A stretch of DNA of 64,000 nt from Burkholderia sp. Bp9143 (lineage in GTDB: Bacteria; Pseudomonadota; Gammaproteobacteria; Burkholderiales; Burkholderiaceae): positions 1-64,000 of the forward strand of contig NZ_QTPO01000002.1 in NCBI RefSeq assembly GCF_003853645.1, read 5' to 3'. A program made the translations under genes and the position numbers. The notes under the pieces were generated by a model. That model worked only from the letters and a program-made list of their open reading frames with translations. It searched no databases and was not told where the DNA came from. This document shows, in pieces, positions 37,587 to 45,812 of this stretch; positions within the stretch are counted from its first letter, which is position 1, and each line of letters begins with the position of its first letter.

Positions 37587-40500
37587 ATGTCCGACCGTCA
37601 GGAATCCGCCTTAGCTGCGCCCGAAGCGGGACCTCCGAAGCACGATCATCCGGTCCTGCGCCGCGTGTTCAGGGTGACGCTGGCAGTCGGGATCGGCACC
37701 TACTTCGTTGCTTCAGGCGCGTTCCTCGGGCTGCGCTACGTGCTGCTGCCGCGCATCGACGAATTCCGCCCGCGCATCGAGCGCGCGGTGTCCGACAAGC
37801 TCCACGCGCAGCTTTCGATCGGCAAACTGTCTCCCCACTGGTCCGGCATGCAGCCGGGCGTCGAAGTCGCCAACCTCACCATTCGCGGCCGTGACGGCCA
37901 GATCGCGCTGTCGGTCCCGCACGCGACGGCCGCGCTGTCTTGGATGTCGCTGCTGCGGCTGTCGCCCGCGCTGTCGAGCCTGATCGTCGACCACCCCGAC
38001 CTCGTCGTCGCGCGCGCGGCCGACGGCTCGCTGAGCGTCGCGGGCGTCGGCGTCGCGACCACCCACGGCGGCAACGACACGTTCAGCACGTGGCTGCTGA
38101 AGCAGGAAGCGATCGTGCTGCGCAACGGCACGCTGCGCTGGCGCGACGCGCAGCACGACGCGCCGGAGCTCGCGCTGTCGGGCATCCGCCTCGCGGTGCT
38201 CAACCACGGCCGTGAGCACAAGGCCGCATTGCAGGCGCCCGCGAACGGCACGCTGCTGCTCGGCCCGCTCGATTTCCGCGCGCGTTTCCGGCACAAGTCG
38301 CTCGCGCCGATCGGCAAGCCCACGAACTGGACCGGCGACGCGTATCTGTCGACCGGCCCGGTCGACCTGCAGACGCTCGGCCGCTATCTCGACATACCGC
38401 TCACGATCCACGCGGGCCGGATCGACAACGCGATCTGGGCGACCTTCCAGGACGGTCACCTGCGCTCTGCAGGCGGCGACCTGCAGGGCGCCGACGTCGT
38501 GCTGCGCGTGCGGCCGACCCAGCCGCGCCTCGACGTACCGACAGTCGGGTTCGGCTGGGACATGGCGCTGAACGCCGGCCGCGACTACACGCTGCACCTG
38601 ACACGCTTCAATGCGGAGCTCGGCCAGCCGCCGCTGCCGGACGGCACGCCGCTCGCCCGCTCGCTCGCGTTGTCGACGCTGACCGCCCGCTACCGCGTGC
38701 CGGCCGCCGACCAGGGGCAGTTGCTGAGCGTCGTCGGCGACCGCGTCGATCTCGGCATCCTCAGCGAGTTCATCCGCGGGCTGCCGCTGCCGGCGCGCCT
38801 GCGCAACGAGCTGATCAAGCTCGACCCGCGCGGGATGGTGTCGAACTATCACATCGAGGTCGAACGCGCGAAGCCGCCGCGGGCCGACCTCGCCGACGAA
38901 GAACGGCGCACCGGCGCCGCGCCGATCGTCCGCTACCGCTTCCTCGGCGATCTGCAGGGCATCAGCGTCGCCGCGCAGGAGCCGCCGCCGGGGCTGTCCC
39001 CGCGCGGCCACCCACGCGCCGGCTGGCCGGGCGTCGAGAACTTGTGGGGCCGCATCGACGCGAACGAAACCGGCGGCAGTGCGCACTTCGACACGGTCAA
39101 TGCGGCGGTCACGGTGCCCGGCGAGTTCGACGAGCCGCGCCTGACCTTCGACCGGCTGCGCGGCAACGCGAAATGGGTGATCACGCCGGCGCCGGGCGAG
39201 AAGCACGCGCGCGTCGACGTGACGTTGCCCGACCTGTTCGTCGCCAACCCTGATGCGGAAATCGCGGTGTCGGGCTCGTACACGAACCCCGGCCACGGCC
39301 GCGGCTCGCTCGACCTGCGCGCGGATTTCGCGCGTGCGTCGGTGGCACGCATTCCGCGCTACCTGCCGACCGGGATGTCCGAGCACCTGCGCGACTATCT
39401 CGGCCATGCGCTGCAGGACGGCCAGGTGACCAAGGGCGCGTCGATCGTCGCCCGCGGCCCGCTCGAGAAATTCCCGTTCGAACACGACCCGGATGCCGGC
39501 GTGTTCCACATCGTCGCGCCGTTCACCGGCGGGCGCTTCGAGCCGACGCCGTTCCCGCCGCGCAAGCTCGCGAACGGCACGCCGAGCGTCTGGCCGGCAC
39601 TCGACGGGATCGACGGCGTGTTCGAACTCGCGCAGAACAAGCTGCGCTTCGACATCGCGCGCGCGCACTACAAGCGCGTCGCGCTGACGAAGGTCGCCGG
39701 CCGGATCGACGATCTCGGCAACCCGTCGAAGTCGCCGCTGATCATCGACGGCCATGCGCAAGGCCCGCTCGCGGATCTCATCGACTATGCGGACAACAGC
39801 TCGCTCGGCACGATGAGCGGGCATATCGGCCAGCGGATCGATGCGCAGGGGCCTGCGGCGCTCACGCTCAAGATCACGATTCCGCAGCACGTTCCGCATC
39901 CGCATACGCACGTCGAAGGCGCACTCGCGTTCGGCGGCAACACGCTGTCGACGGACGGCGTGCCGCCACTGTCCGCGCTGCGCGGCAGCGTGCGCTTCAC
40001 CGAGGCCGGCGCGTCGCTGCACGACCTGTCGGGGCGCTTTCTCGGCGGCCCGGTGCGCGCGAACGGCAACTTCCAGTCGCACGGCCCGTACGCGGTGGAC
40101 GTCGACGGCAAGCTCGCGCTCGACGCCGCGCGCGGCCTGAACCTGCGCGGCACGGCCGCGGCACTGCTCGAGCATGTGGTCGGCGACGCGCCGTACCAGC
40201 TCGCCGTGCGCGGCGCGCCGGGCCGCCTGCCGGCGGTCACCGCGCATTCCGACCTGACGGGCGTCGCACTGAATTTCCCGGCGCCGTTCGCGAAACCGGC
40301 CGGCACGCCGATGCCGTTCCGCTTCACGCTGCAGCCGGCCGCGCAGGCGGGCGGCATGCGCCTCGAGCATGCCGACCTGACGCTCGGCCCCGTGTCCGCG
40401 ACCTACCTGCTCGACGCGACGCCCGGCCAGCCGCTGCGCGCGATGCGCGGCGCGATGGGCATCCACCGGATGCCCGACCTGCCGCAGGACGGCGTGAGCG

Positions 40501-41783
40501 CCGCCGTCGACGTCGATGAGCTGGACGCCGACGCATGGCTCGCGCTGGCCCGCACGCTGCAGCACGACACGCCGCGCGCACCGGAGCAGACCGCACCGCG
40601 CATCGACGCCGCGAGCTTCACGCCGAAGCGCTTCGCACTCCACTTCGGCACGTTGAAGCTGCTCAAGCGCAACTGGGAAAACGTGATCATCGGCGCGTCG
40701 CACGTCGACGAGCTGTGGCAGGCGAACATCGCGTCGAACCAGGTCTCGGGCTACCTGTCGTGGGCGCCGGGCGGCGGCCACAACGGCGCCGGCGTGCTGA
40801 ACGCGCGGCTCGCGAGGCTCGTGATTCCGCAGAGCGCGCAGCACGACCTCGTCGGCCGCGCGATGAACCTGCCGACGCCGACCGACCGGCCGATGCCGTC
40901 GGTCGACCTGATCGTCGACCAGGTCGTCGCGCACGATCACGACATCGGCCGGCTCGTCGTCAACGCGCGCAACATCGAGGAAGACGGCGCGCCGGTGTGG
41001 CAGCTCGACAAGCTCGAGCTGGCGAACCCGGCCGCGAAGCTGACGGCGACCGGCAACTGGCGCACGTCGCGCCGCGCGCTGGCCCGCGGCGTCGATGAGA
41101 ACGATGCGCCGCGCCGCAGCGTGTTCGACTTCAAGCTCGACGTCGGCAACGCGGGCGCGCTGCTCGACCTCGTCGGCCTGCCGCGCACGCTTGCGGACGG
41201 CCACGGCACGGTGACCGGCAAGGTCGGCTGGCGCGGCGGCCCGACCGCGGTCGATCTCCCGTCGTTGGGCGGCCAGGTCGCGCTCGACCTGGAACACGGC
41301 CAGATCCTGAAGGTCGATCCGGGCGCCGCGAAACTGCTCGGCGTGTTGAGCCTGCAGAGTCTCGCGCGCTTCCTCACGCTGAATTTCCGCGACGTGGTCG
41401 GCAAGGGGCTGCCGTTCGACAAGATCACGGGCACCGGGCGGATCTCGAACGGGATCGCGCGCACCGACGACTTCTCGATGACGACGGCGCCCGCGAACGT
41501 GACGGTGCGCGGCGCGGTCGACCTCGGCACCGAGACGCAGGACCTGCATGCGCACGTCGCGCCGAAGATCGGCGCCGGCACCGCGGCGATCGCGGCCGCG
41601 ATCATCAATCCGCTGCTCGGCGTCGGCGTGCTGGCCGCGAACTACGCGCTGTCGGAGACGCTGTCGCACGCATTCGCGCTCGACTACGCGATCACGGGCT
41701 CGTGGGCGCATCCGCACATCGAGCGGGTGCGGGGCGATCAGGGTAAGATGAATCACGGTCCGGCCGATGCGGCGACCCATTGA
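37587..41783 (+). CDS. yhdP: YhdP-family AsmA-like envelope protein
   Basis: A 1398-residue protein of the YhdP/TIGR02099 family. A membrane anchor lies near residues 33-55 (LAVGIGTYFVASGAFLGL), and a very long beta-rich periplasmic region carries an AsmA-like C-terminus (ITGTGRISNGIARTDDFSM, then PLLGVGVLAANYALSE). In E. coli YhdP, TamB and YdbH are bridge-like proteins for phospholipid transport to the outer membrane. It heads the yhdP-nitrilase-tldD cluster; the same yhdP-tldD link occurs in gammaproteobacteria. The 228-base gap to glnE must hold both promoters, but I see no convincing consensus. Confidence 0.93.
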   Translation: MSDRQESALAAPEAGPPKHDHPVLRRVFRVTLAVGIGTYFVASGAFLGLRYVLLPRIDEFRPRIERAVSDKLHAQLSIGKLSPHWSGMQPGVEVANLTIRGRDGQIALSVPHATAALSWMSLLRLSPALSSLIVDHPDLVVARAADGSLSVAGVGVATTHGGNDTFSTWLLKQEAIVLRNGTLRWRDAQHDAPELALSGIRLAVLNHGREHKAALQAPANGTLLLGPLDFRARFRHKSLAPIGKPTNWTGDAYLSTGPVDLQTLGRYLDIPLTIHAGRIDNAIWATFQDGHLRSAGGDLQGADVVLRVRPTQPRLDVPTVGFGWDMALNAGRDYTLHLTRFNAELGQPPLPDGTPLARSLALSTLTARYRVPAADQGQLLSVVGDRVDLGILSEFIRGLPLPARLRNELIKLDPRGMVSNYHIEVERAKPPRADLADEERRTGAAPIVRYRFLGDLQGISVAAQEPPPGLSPRGHPRAGWPGVENLWGRIDANETGGSAHFDTVNAAVTVPGEFDEPRLTFDRLRGNAKWVITPAPGEKHARVDVTLPDLFVANPDAEIAVSGSYTNPGHGRGSLDLRADFARASVARIPRYLPTGMSEHLRDYLGHALQDGQVTKGASIVARGPLEKFPFEHDPDAGVFHIVAPFTGGRFEPTPFPPRKLANGTPSVWPALDGIDGVFELAQNKLRFDIARAHYKRVALTKVAGRIDDLGNPSKSPLIIDGHAQGPLADLIDYADNSSLGTMSGHIGQRIDAQGPAALTLKITIPQHVPHPHTHVEGALAFGGNTLSTDGVPPLSALRGSVRFTEAGASLHDLSGRFLGGPVRANGNFQSHGPYAVDVDGKLALDAARGLNLRGTAAALLEHVVGDAPYQLAVRGAPGRLPAVTAHSDLTGVALNFPAPFAKPAGTPMPFRFTLQPAAQAGGMRLEHADLTLGPVSATYLLDATPGQPLRAMRGAMGIHRMPDLPQDGVSAAVDVDELDADAWLALARTLQHDTPRAPEQTAPRIDAASFTPKRFALHFGTLKLLKRNWENVIIGASHVDELWQANIASNQVSGYLSWAPGGGHNGAGVLNARLARLVIPQSAQHDLVGRAMNLPTPTDRPMPSVDLIVDQVVAHDHDIGRLVVNARNIEEDGAPVWQLDKLELANPAAKLTATGNWRTSRRALARGVDENDAPRRSVFDFKLDVGNAGALLDLVGLPRTLADGHGTVTGKVGWRGGPTAVDLPSLGGQVALDLEHGQILKVDPGAAKLLGVLSLQSLARFLTLNFRDVVGKGLPFDKITGTGRISNGIARTDDFSMTTAPANVTVRGAVDLGTETQDLHAHVAPKIGAGTAAIAAAIINPLLGVGVLAANYALSETLSHAFALDYAITGSWAHPHIERVRGDQGKMNHGPADAATH

Positions 41784-41834
41784 TCGCTCGATGGTGCCGG
41801 GCCGCACCCCATTTATGACGCAACCGATCCAGCG

Positions 41835-42662
41835 ATGACCGATCACACCCGTTCCGCCACACCCTTTCGGGTCGCCGCGCTGCAGATGGTGAGCACGCCG
41901 GACGTCGCACGCAATCTCGCCGAAGCCGGCCGCCTGATCGCGGAAGCGGCCGGCGACGGCGCACAGCTCGTGCTGCTGCCCGAGTACTTCTGCTTCATGG
42001 GCCACCGCGACACCGACAAGCTCGCGCTCGCCGAACCCTATCGCGACGGCCCGATCCAGCGCTTCCTCGCGGAGGCCGCGCATCGTCACGGCATCTGGGT
42101 GATCGGCGGCACGCTGCCGCTGAAGGCGCCGGAACCCGATCGCGTGCTGAACACGACGCTCGTGTTCGACCCGGACGGCCGCGAGGCGGCCCGCTACGAC
42201 AAGATCCACCTGTTCAACTTCGAGAAAGGCGACGAATCGTTCGACGAGGCCCGCACGATCCGCGCGGGCGACACGGTCGTCACCTTCGACGCGCCGTTCG
42301 GGCGGGTCGGCCTGTCGGTCTGTTACGATCTGCGCTTTCCGGAGCTGTATCGCAGGATGGGCGACTGCGCGCTGATCGTCGTACCGTCGGCGTTTACGTA
42401 TACGACGGGCCGCGCGCACTGGGAAATGCTGCTGCGCGCGCGGGCCGTCGAAAACCAGTGCTACGTGCTCGCGGCCGCGCAAGGCGGCAAGCACGAGAAC
42501 GGCCGGCGCACCTGGGGCCACAGCATGCTGATCGACCCGTGGGGCGAGATCGTCGCGGTCCGCGACGAGGGCGCGAGCGTCGTGACCGGCGCGCTCGATC
42601 CGCAGCGCATCGCCGACGTGCGCCAGAGCCTGCCCGCGTGGCGGCATCGCGTGCTGGCCTGA
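41835..42662 (+). CDS. Nitrilase-family amidase, Nit1-like
   Basis: A 275-residue carbon-nitrogen hydrolase. The catalytic triad is visible: Glu in VLLPEYFCF near residue 50, Lys in YDKIHLFNFE near 122, and Cys in VGLSVCYDLRFPELYRR near 159. Similarity to the Nit1/YbeM branch suggests hydrolysis of deaminated glutathione, a repair reaction; omega-amidase activity is the alternative. It lies between yhdP and tldD with gaps of 51 and 93 bases. Confidence 0.9.
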   Translation: MTDHTRSATPFRVAALQMVSTPDVARNLAEAGRLIAEAAGDGAQLVLLPEYFCFMGHRDTDKLALAEPYRDGPIQRFLAEAAHRHGIWVIGGTLPLKAPEPDRVLNTTLVFDPDGREAARYDKIHLFNFEKGDESFDEARTIRAGDTVVTFDAPFGRVGLSVCYDLRFPELYRRMGDCALIVVPSAFTYTTGRAHWEMLLRARAVENQCYVLAAAQGGKHENGRRTWGHSMLIDPWGEIVAVRDEGASVVTGALDPQRIADVRQSLPAWRHRVLA

Positions 42663-42755
42663 ACCGCTGACCCGCCGCGGCGCTTGAAACGCCGCCCGGC
42701 CAACCCATCTGCCCAGAACGCACCCGACAACTTTTTGAGAACCCTCGATACCCGC

Positions 42756-44222
42756 ATGAACATCATCGAACCCGGCATCCGCAATCTTGCGCTGGCGAAG
42801 GACATCCTCCTCACGCCGTACGGCCTCGACGAGAGCCTGCTCACGCGCACGATCGCCGACATCTTCACGCATCGCGTCGACTACGCGGACCTGTACTTCC
42901 AGGCGACCCGCAGCGAAGCGTGGAGCCTCGAGGAAGGCATCGTGAAGTCGGGCAGCTTCAGCATCGACCAGGGCGTCGGCGTGCGCGCGGTCGCGGGCGA
43001 CCGCACCGCGTTCGCGTACTCGGACGACCTGTCGCCGGAAGCCATCGCCCAGGCGGCCGCGGCCACCAAGGCGATCGCGGCGGCCGGCGGCGGCCGCCAG
43101 AAGATCAAGGCGGCGACGTCGCTGAAGGGCATCTCGGGCCGCGACCTGTACCTGCCGTCCGATCCGCTCGCGTCGCTCGACGCGACCGCCAAGGTCAAGC
43201 TGCTCGAGCGCATCGAGCAGATGGCGCGCGGCCGCGATCCGCGCGTCACGCAGGTGATGGCGGGCCTCGCCGGCGAATACGACGTCGTGCTGGTCGCGCG
43301 CAGCGACGGCGCGCTGGCGGCCGACATTCGCCCGCTCGTGCGCGTGTCGGTCACGGTGATCGCCGAGCAGAACGGCCGCCGCGAGATCGGCTCCGGCGGC
43401 GGCGGCGGCCGCTTCGACTACGGCTACTTCACCGATGAAGTGCTGTCGCGCTACGTCGACGACGCCGTGCACGCGGCGCTCGTGAACCTCGACGCGCGCC
43501 CCGCTCCGGCCGGCGCGATGACGGTCGTGCTCGGGCCGGGCTGGCCGGGTGTGCTGCTGCACGAGGCGATCGGCCATGGCCTCGAGGGCGACTTCAACCG
43601 CAAGGGTTCGTCGGCGTTCGCCGGCCGGATCGGCGAGCGGGTCGCCGCGAAGGGCGTGACCGTCGTCGACGACGGCACGCTGCCGAATCGCCGCGGCTCG
43701 CTGAACATCGACGACGAAGGCAACCCGACGCAGTGCACGACGCTGATCGAGGACGGCATCCTGAAGGGCTACATCCAGGACACGCTGAACGCGCGCCTGA
43801 TGAAGATGCCCGTCACCGGCAACGCGCGGCGCGAGTCGTACGCGGCGCTGCCGATGCCGCGCATGACCAACACGTACATGCTGAACGGCGACAAGGATCC
43901 GCAGGAAATCATCGCGTCGGTGAAGAACGGCCTGTACGCGGTGAACTTCGGCGGCGGCCAGGTCGACATCACGAACGGCAAGTTCGTGTTCTCGGCGTCC
44001 GAGGCGTACATGATCGAGAACGGCAAGGTCACCTACCCGGTGAAGGGCGCGACGCTCATCGGCAGCGGCCCGGAATCGCTGAAGTACGTGAGCATGATCG
44101 GCAACGACATGTCGCTCGACTCGGGCGTCGGCGTATGCGGCAAGGAAGGCCAGAGCGTGCCGGTCGGCGTCGGCCAGCCGACCCTGCGCATCGACAAGAT
44201 GACGGTTGGCGGTACGGCATAA
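42756..44222 (+). CDS. tldD: Metalloprotease subunit TldD
   Basis: A 488-residue TldD that with PmbA/TldE forms a zinc protease degrading unfolded or leader-containing peptides. The zinc-site motif HEAIGHGLEGD near residue 270 (HExxxH) is intact, and the C-terminal core includes GGGQVDITNGKFVFSASEAY. The start at MNIIEPGIRN is the usual N-terminus. A 10-base inverted repeat 18 bases after the stop may end the transcript. Confidence 0.96.
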   Translation: MNIIEPGIRNLALAKDILLTPYGLDESLLTRTIADIFTHRVDYADLYFQATRSEAWSLEEGIVKSGSFSIDQGVGVRAVAGDRTAFAYSDDLSPEAIAQAAAATKAIAAAGGGRQKIKAATSLKGISGRDLYLPSDPLASLDATAKVKLLERIEQMARGRDPRVTQVMAGLAGEYDVVLVARSDGALAADIRPLVRVSVTVIAEQNGRREIGSGGGGGRFDYGYFTDEVLSRYVDDAVHAALVNLDARPAPAGAMTVVLGPGWPGVLLHEAIGHGLEGDFNRKGSSAFAGRIGERVAAKGVTVVDDGTLPNRRGSLNIDDEGNPTQCTTLIEDGILKGYIQDTLNARLMKMPVTGNARRESYAALPMPRMTNTYMLNGDKDPQEIIASVKNGLYAVNFGGGQVDITNGKFVFSASEAYMIENGKVTYPVKGATLIGSGPESLKYVSMIGNDMSLDSGVGVCGKEGQSVPVGVGQPTLRIDKMTVGGTA

Positions 44223-44239
44223 CCGCATCGCGGCGCAGA

Positions 44240-44273
44240 CAATCCGCGCATTTTGACAAAAACGCGCGGATTG
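44240..44273 (+). repeat. Inverted repeat between tldD and the aroG leader
   Basis: CAATCCGCGC and GCGCGGATTG are perfect 10-base arms around ATTTTGACAAAAAC, whose TTTT and AAAA can extend the stem. A T5 tract lies 8 bases downstream. It may be a weak tldD terminator or an operator just upstream of the aroG promoter. Confidence 0.55.
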
Positions 44274-44296
44274 TCCGCATTTTTGAGCGTCCCCGG

Positions 44297-44325
44297 TTGC
44301 CAGCGGCACGGCGACGGGGTATAAA
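44297..44325 (+). promoter_or_regulatory. Promoter of the aroG leader transcript
   Basis: TTGCCA (44297-44302) and TATAAA (44320-44325) are spaced by 17 bases. Transcription would start near 44332, about 30 bases before the leader peptide ATG. Confidence 0.7.
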
Positions 44326-44362
44326 TTCCGAATCAACTTTTTTGACGAACCGAATCTCCGTC

Positions 44363-44428
44363 ATGTCCGCCAAGTTTTATTTTTACTTTTTTTGGCATCT
44401 CAGACCGCTGGCGGATCGAGAGGGTTGA
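44363..44428 (+). CDS. Aromatic-rich leader peptide of the aroG attenuator
   Basis: A 21-codon frame beginning MSAKFYFYFFWH. Codons 5-11 are Phe-Tyr-Phe-Tyr-Phe-Phe-Trp, seven aromatic codons in a row, followed by His and a polar end. Such a run would make the ribosome a sensor of charged Phe, Tyr and Trp tRNAs. It sits between a good promoter and an intrinsic terminator in front of DAHP synthase, the entry to aromatic amino acid synthesis. The Shine-Dalgarno sequence is weak, and the peptide itself probably has no function. Confidence 0.85.
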   Translation: MSAKFYFYFFWHLRPLADREG

Positions 44429-44457
44429 TGGCGCGTAAAGCGCAACCGAAATTCCCG

Positions 44458-44490
44458 AAAAAACCGCCGGCGAACCCGGCGGTTTTTTTT
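44458..44490 (+). terminator. Attenuator terminator before aroG
   Basis: AAACCGCCGG (44461-44470) and CCGGCGGTTT (44476-44485) form a 10-bp stem with a 5-base loop and eight T. The upstream sequence CGCTGGCGG (44406-44414), inside the leader peptide gene, can pair over nine positions with CCGCCGGCG (44464-44472), one a G-U. That provides an antiterminator that would form when the ribosome stalls on the aromatic codons. Confidence 0.85.
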
Positions 44491-44618
44491 CGCCCTTCGC
44501 CACCCGGTCGCCGCCGCAGCGGGTCCCGCGGCCCCGACCGAAATCACTGAATCGCTTGAATTGATGAATCTGCCGCACGCGCACTAACCGAACGGCGCAC
44601 GGAAAAAGGAGAAACAGC

Positions 44619-45692
44619 ATGCCCCCGCACAATACCGACGACGTCCGCATTCGCGAACTCAAGGAACTGACGCCGCCCGCCCACCTGATCCGCGAATTCG
44701 CGTGCTCCGAGGCCGCGTCCGAGCTGATCTACAACTCGCGCCAGTCGATGCACCGCATCCTGCACGGGATGGACGACCGGCTGATCGTCGTGATCGGGCC
44801 GTGCTCGATCCACGATACGAAGGCGGCGATCGAGTACGCGGGGCGGCTCGTGAAGGAACGCGAGCGCTTCAAGGGGGAACTGGAGATCGTGATGCGCGTG
44901 TACTTCGAGAAGCCGCGCACGACGGTCGGCTGGAAGGGGCTCATCAACGATCCGCACCTGGACAACAGCTTCAAGATCAACGAAGGGCTGCGCACCGCGC
45001 GCGAACTGCTGCTGCAGATCAACGAGATGGGGCTGCCGGCCGCGACCGAATACCTCGACATGATCAGCCCGCAGTACATCGCCGACCTGATCTCGTGGGG
45101 CGCGATCGGCGCGCGCACGACCGAGTCGCAGGTGCACCGCGAACTGGCGTCGGGGCTGTCGTGCCCGGTCGGCTTCAAGAACGGCACCGACGGCAACGTG
45201 AAGATCGCGGTCGACGCGATCAAGGCCGCGTCGCAGCCGCACCATTTCCTGTCGGTGACCAAGGGCGGCCACTCGGCGATCGTGTCGACGGCCGGCAATG
45301 AAGACTGCCACGTGATCCTGCGCGGCGGCAAGACGCCGAACTATGACGCGGACAGCGTGAACGCCGCGTGCGCGGACATCGGCAAGGCCGGCCTCGCCGC
45401 GCGCCTGATGATCGACGCGAGCCACGCGAACAGCTCGAAGAAGCACGAGAACCAGATTCCCGTGTGCGCGGACATCGGCCGCCAGGTCGCGGCCGGCGAC
45501 GAGCGGATCGTCGGCGTGATGATCGAGTCGCACCTCGTCGAGGGGCGCCAGGACCTGAAGGAAGGCTGCCCGCTGACCTACGGCCAGAGCATCACCGACG
45601 CGTGCATCGCGTGGGACGACAGCGTGAAGGTGCTCGAAGGCCTCGCGGAATCGGTGAAGGCACGCCGCGTCGCGCGCGGCAGCGGCAACTGA
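44619..45692 (+). CDS. aroG: 3-deoxy-7-phosphoheptulonate synthase (class I)
   Basis: A 357-residue DAHP synthase condensing phosphoenolpyruvate and erythrose 4-phosphate, the first committed step of the shikimate pathway. Motifs are VIGPCSIHDTKAAIEYA near residue 58, MRVYFEKPRTTVGWKGL near 94, the Lys in SCPVGFKNGTDGNVK, and DASHANSSKKHENQ near 270. It matches the AroF/G/H type; which amino acid inhibits it cannot be told by eye. An AAAGGAG site precedes the ATG. Expression is predicted to be set by the attenuator upstream. Confidence 0.96.
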   Translation: MPPHNTDDVRIRELKELTPPAHLIREFACSEAASELIYNSRQSMHRILHGMDDRLIVVIGPCSIHDTKAAIEYAGRLVKERERFKGELEIVMRVYFEKPRTTVGWKGLINDPHLDNSFKINEGLRTARELLLQINEMGLPAATEYLDMISPQYIADLISWGAIGARTTESQVHRELASGLSCPVGFKNGTDGNVKIAVDAIKAASQPHHFLSVTKGGHSAIVSTAGNEDCHVILRGGKTPNYDADSVNAACADIGKAGLAARLMIDASHANSSKKHENQIPVCADIGRQVAAGDERIVGVMIESHLVEGRQDLKEGCPLTYGQSITDACIAWDDSVKVLEGLAESVKARRVARGSGN

Positions 45693-45750
45693 TCGCCGGC
45701 AGGCCCGGGGGCGGCGCGTGCCGCCCGCGGCCTGCCGCCTGCGCCGCACG

Positions 45751-45780
45751 AAAAAAAGCCCGGCTCACGCCGGGCTTTCT
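45751..45780. terminator. Terminator between aroG and hmp
   Basis: AAAGCCCGGC and GCCGGGCTTT form a stem with an A-run on the left and a short T-run on the right. It lies between the convergent aroG and hmp genes and can work in both directions, better on the minus strand. Confidence 0.8.
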
Positions 45781-45812
45781 CATTGCCATGGCCGAAACCG
45801 GCCGTCAGGATC

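Noticed and set aside
37713-44336. A 6.6-kb open frame on the minus strand across yhdP, the nitrilase and tldD
   Set aside because: It is antisense to three clear genes and its translation is Arg/Ala/Asp-rich with no family motif. G+C-rich third positions suppress stop codons in this frame.
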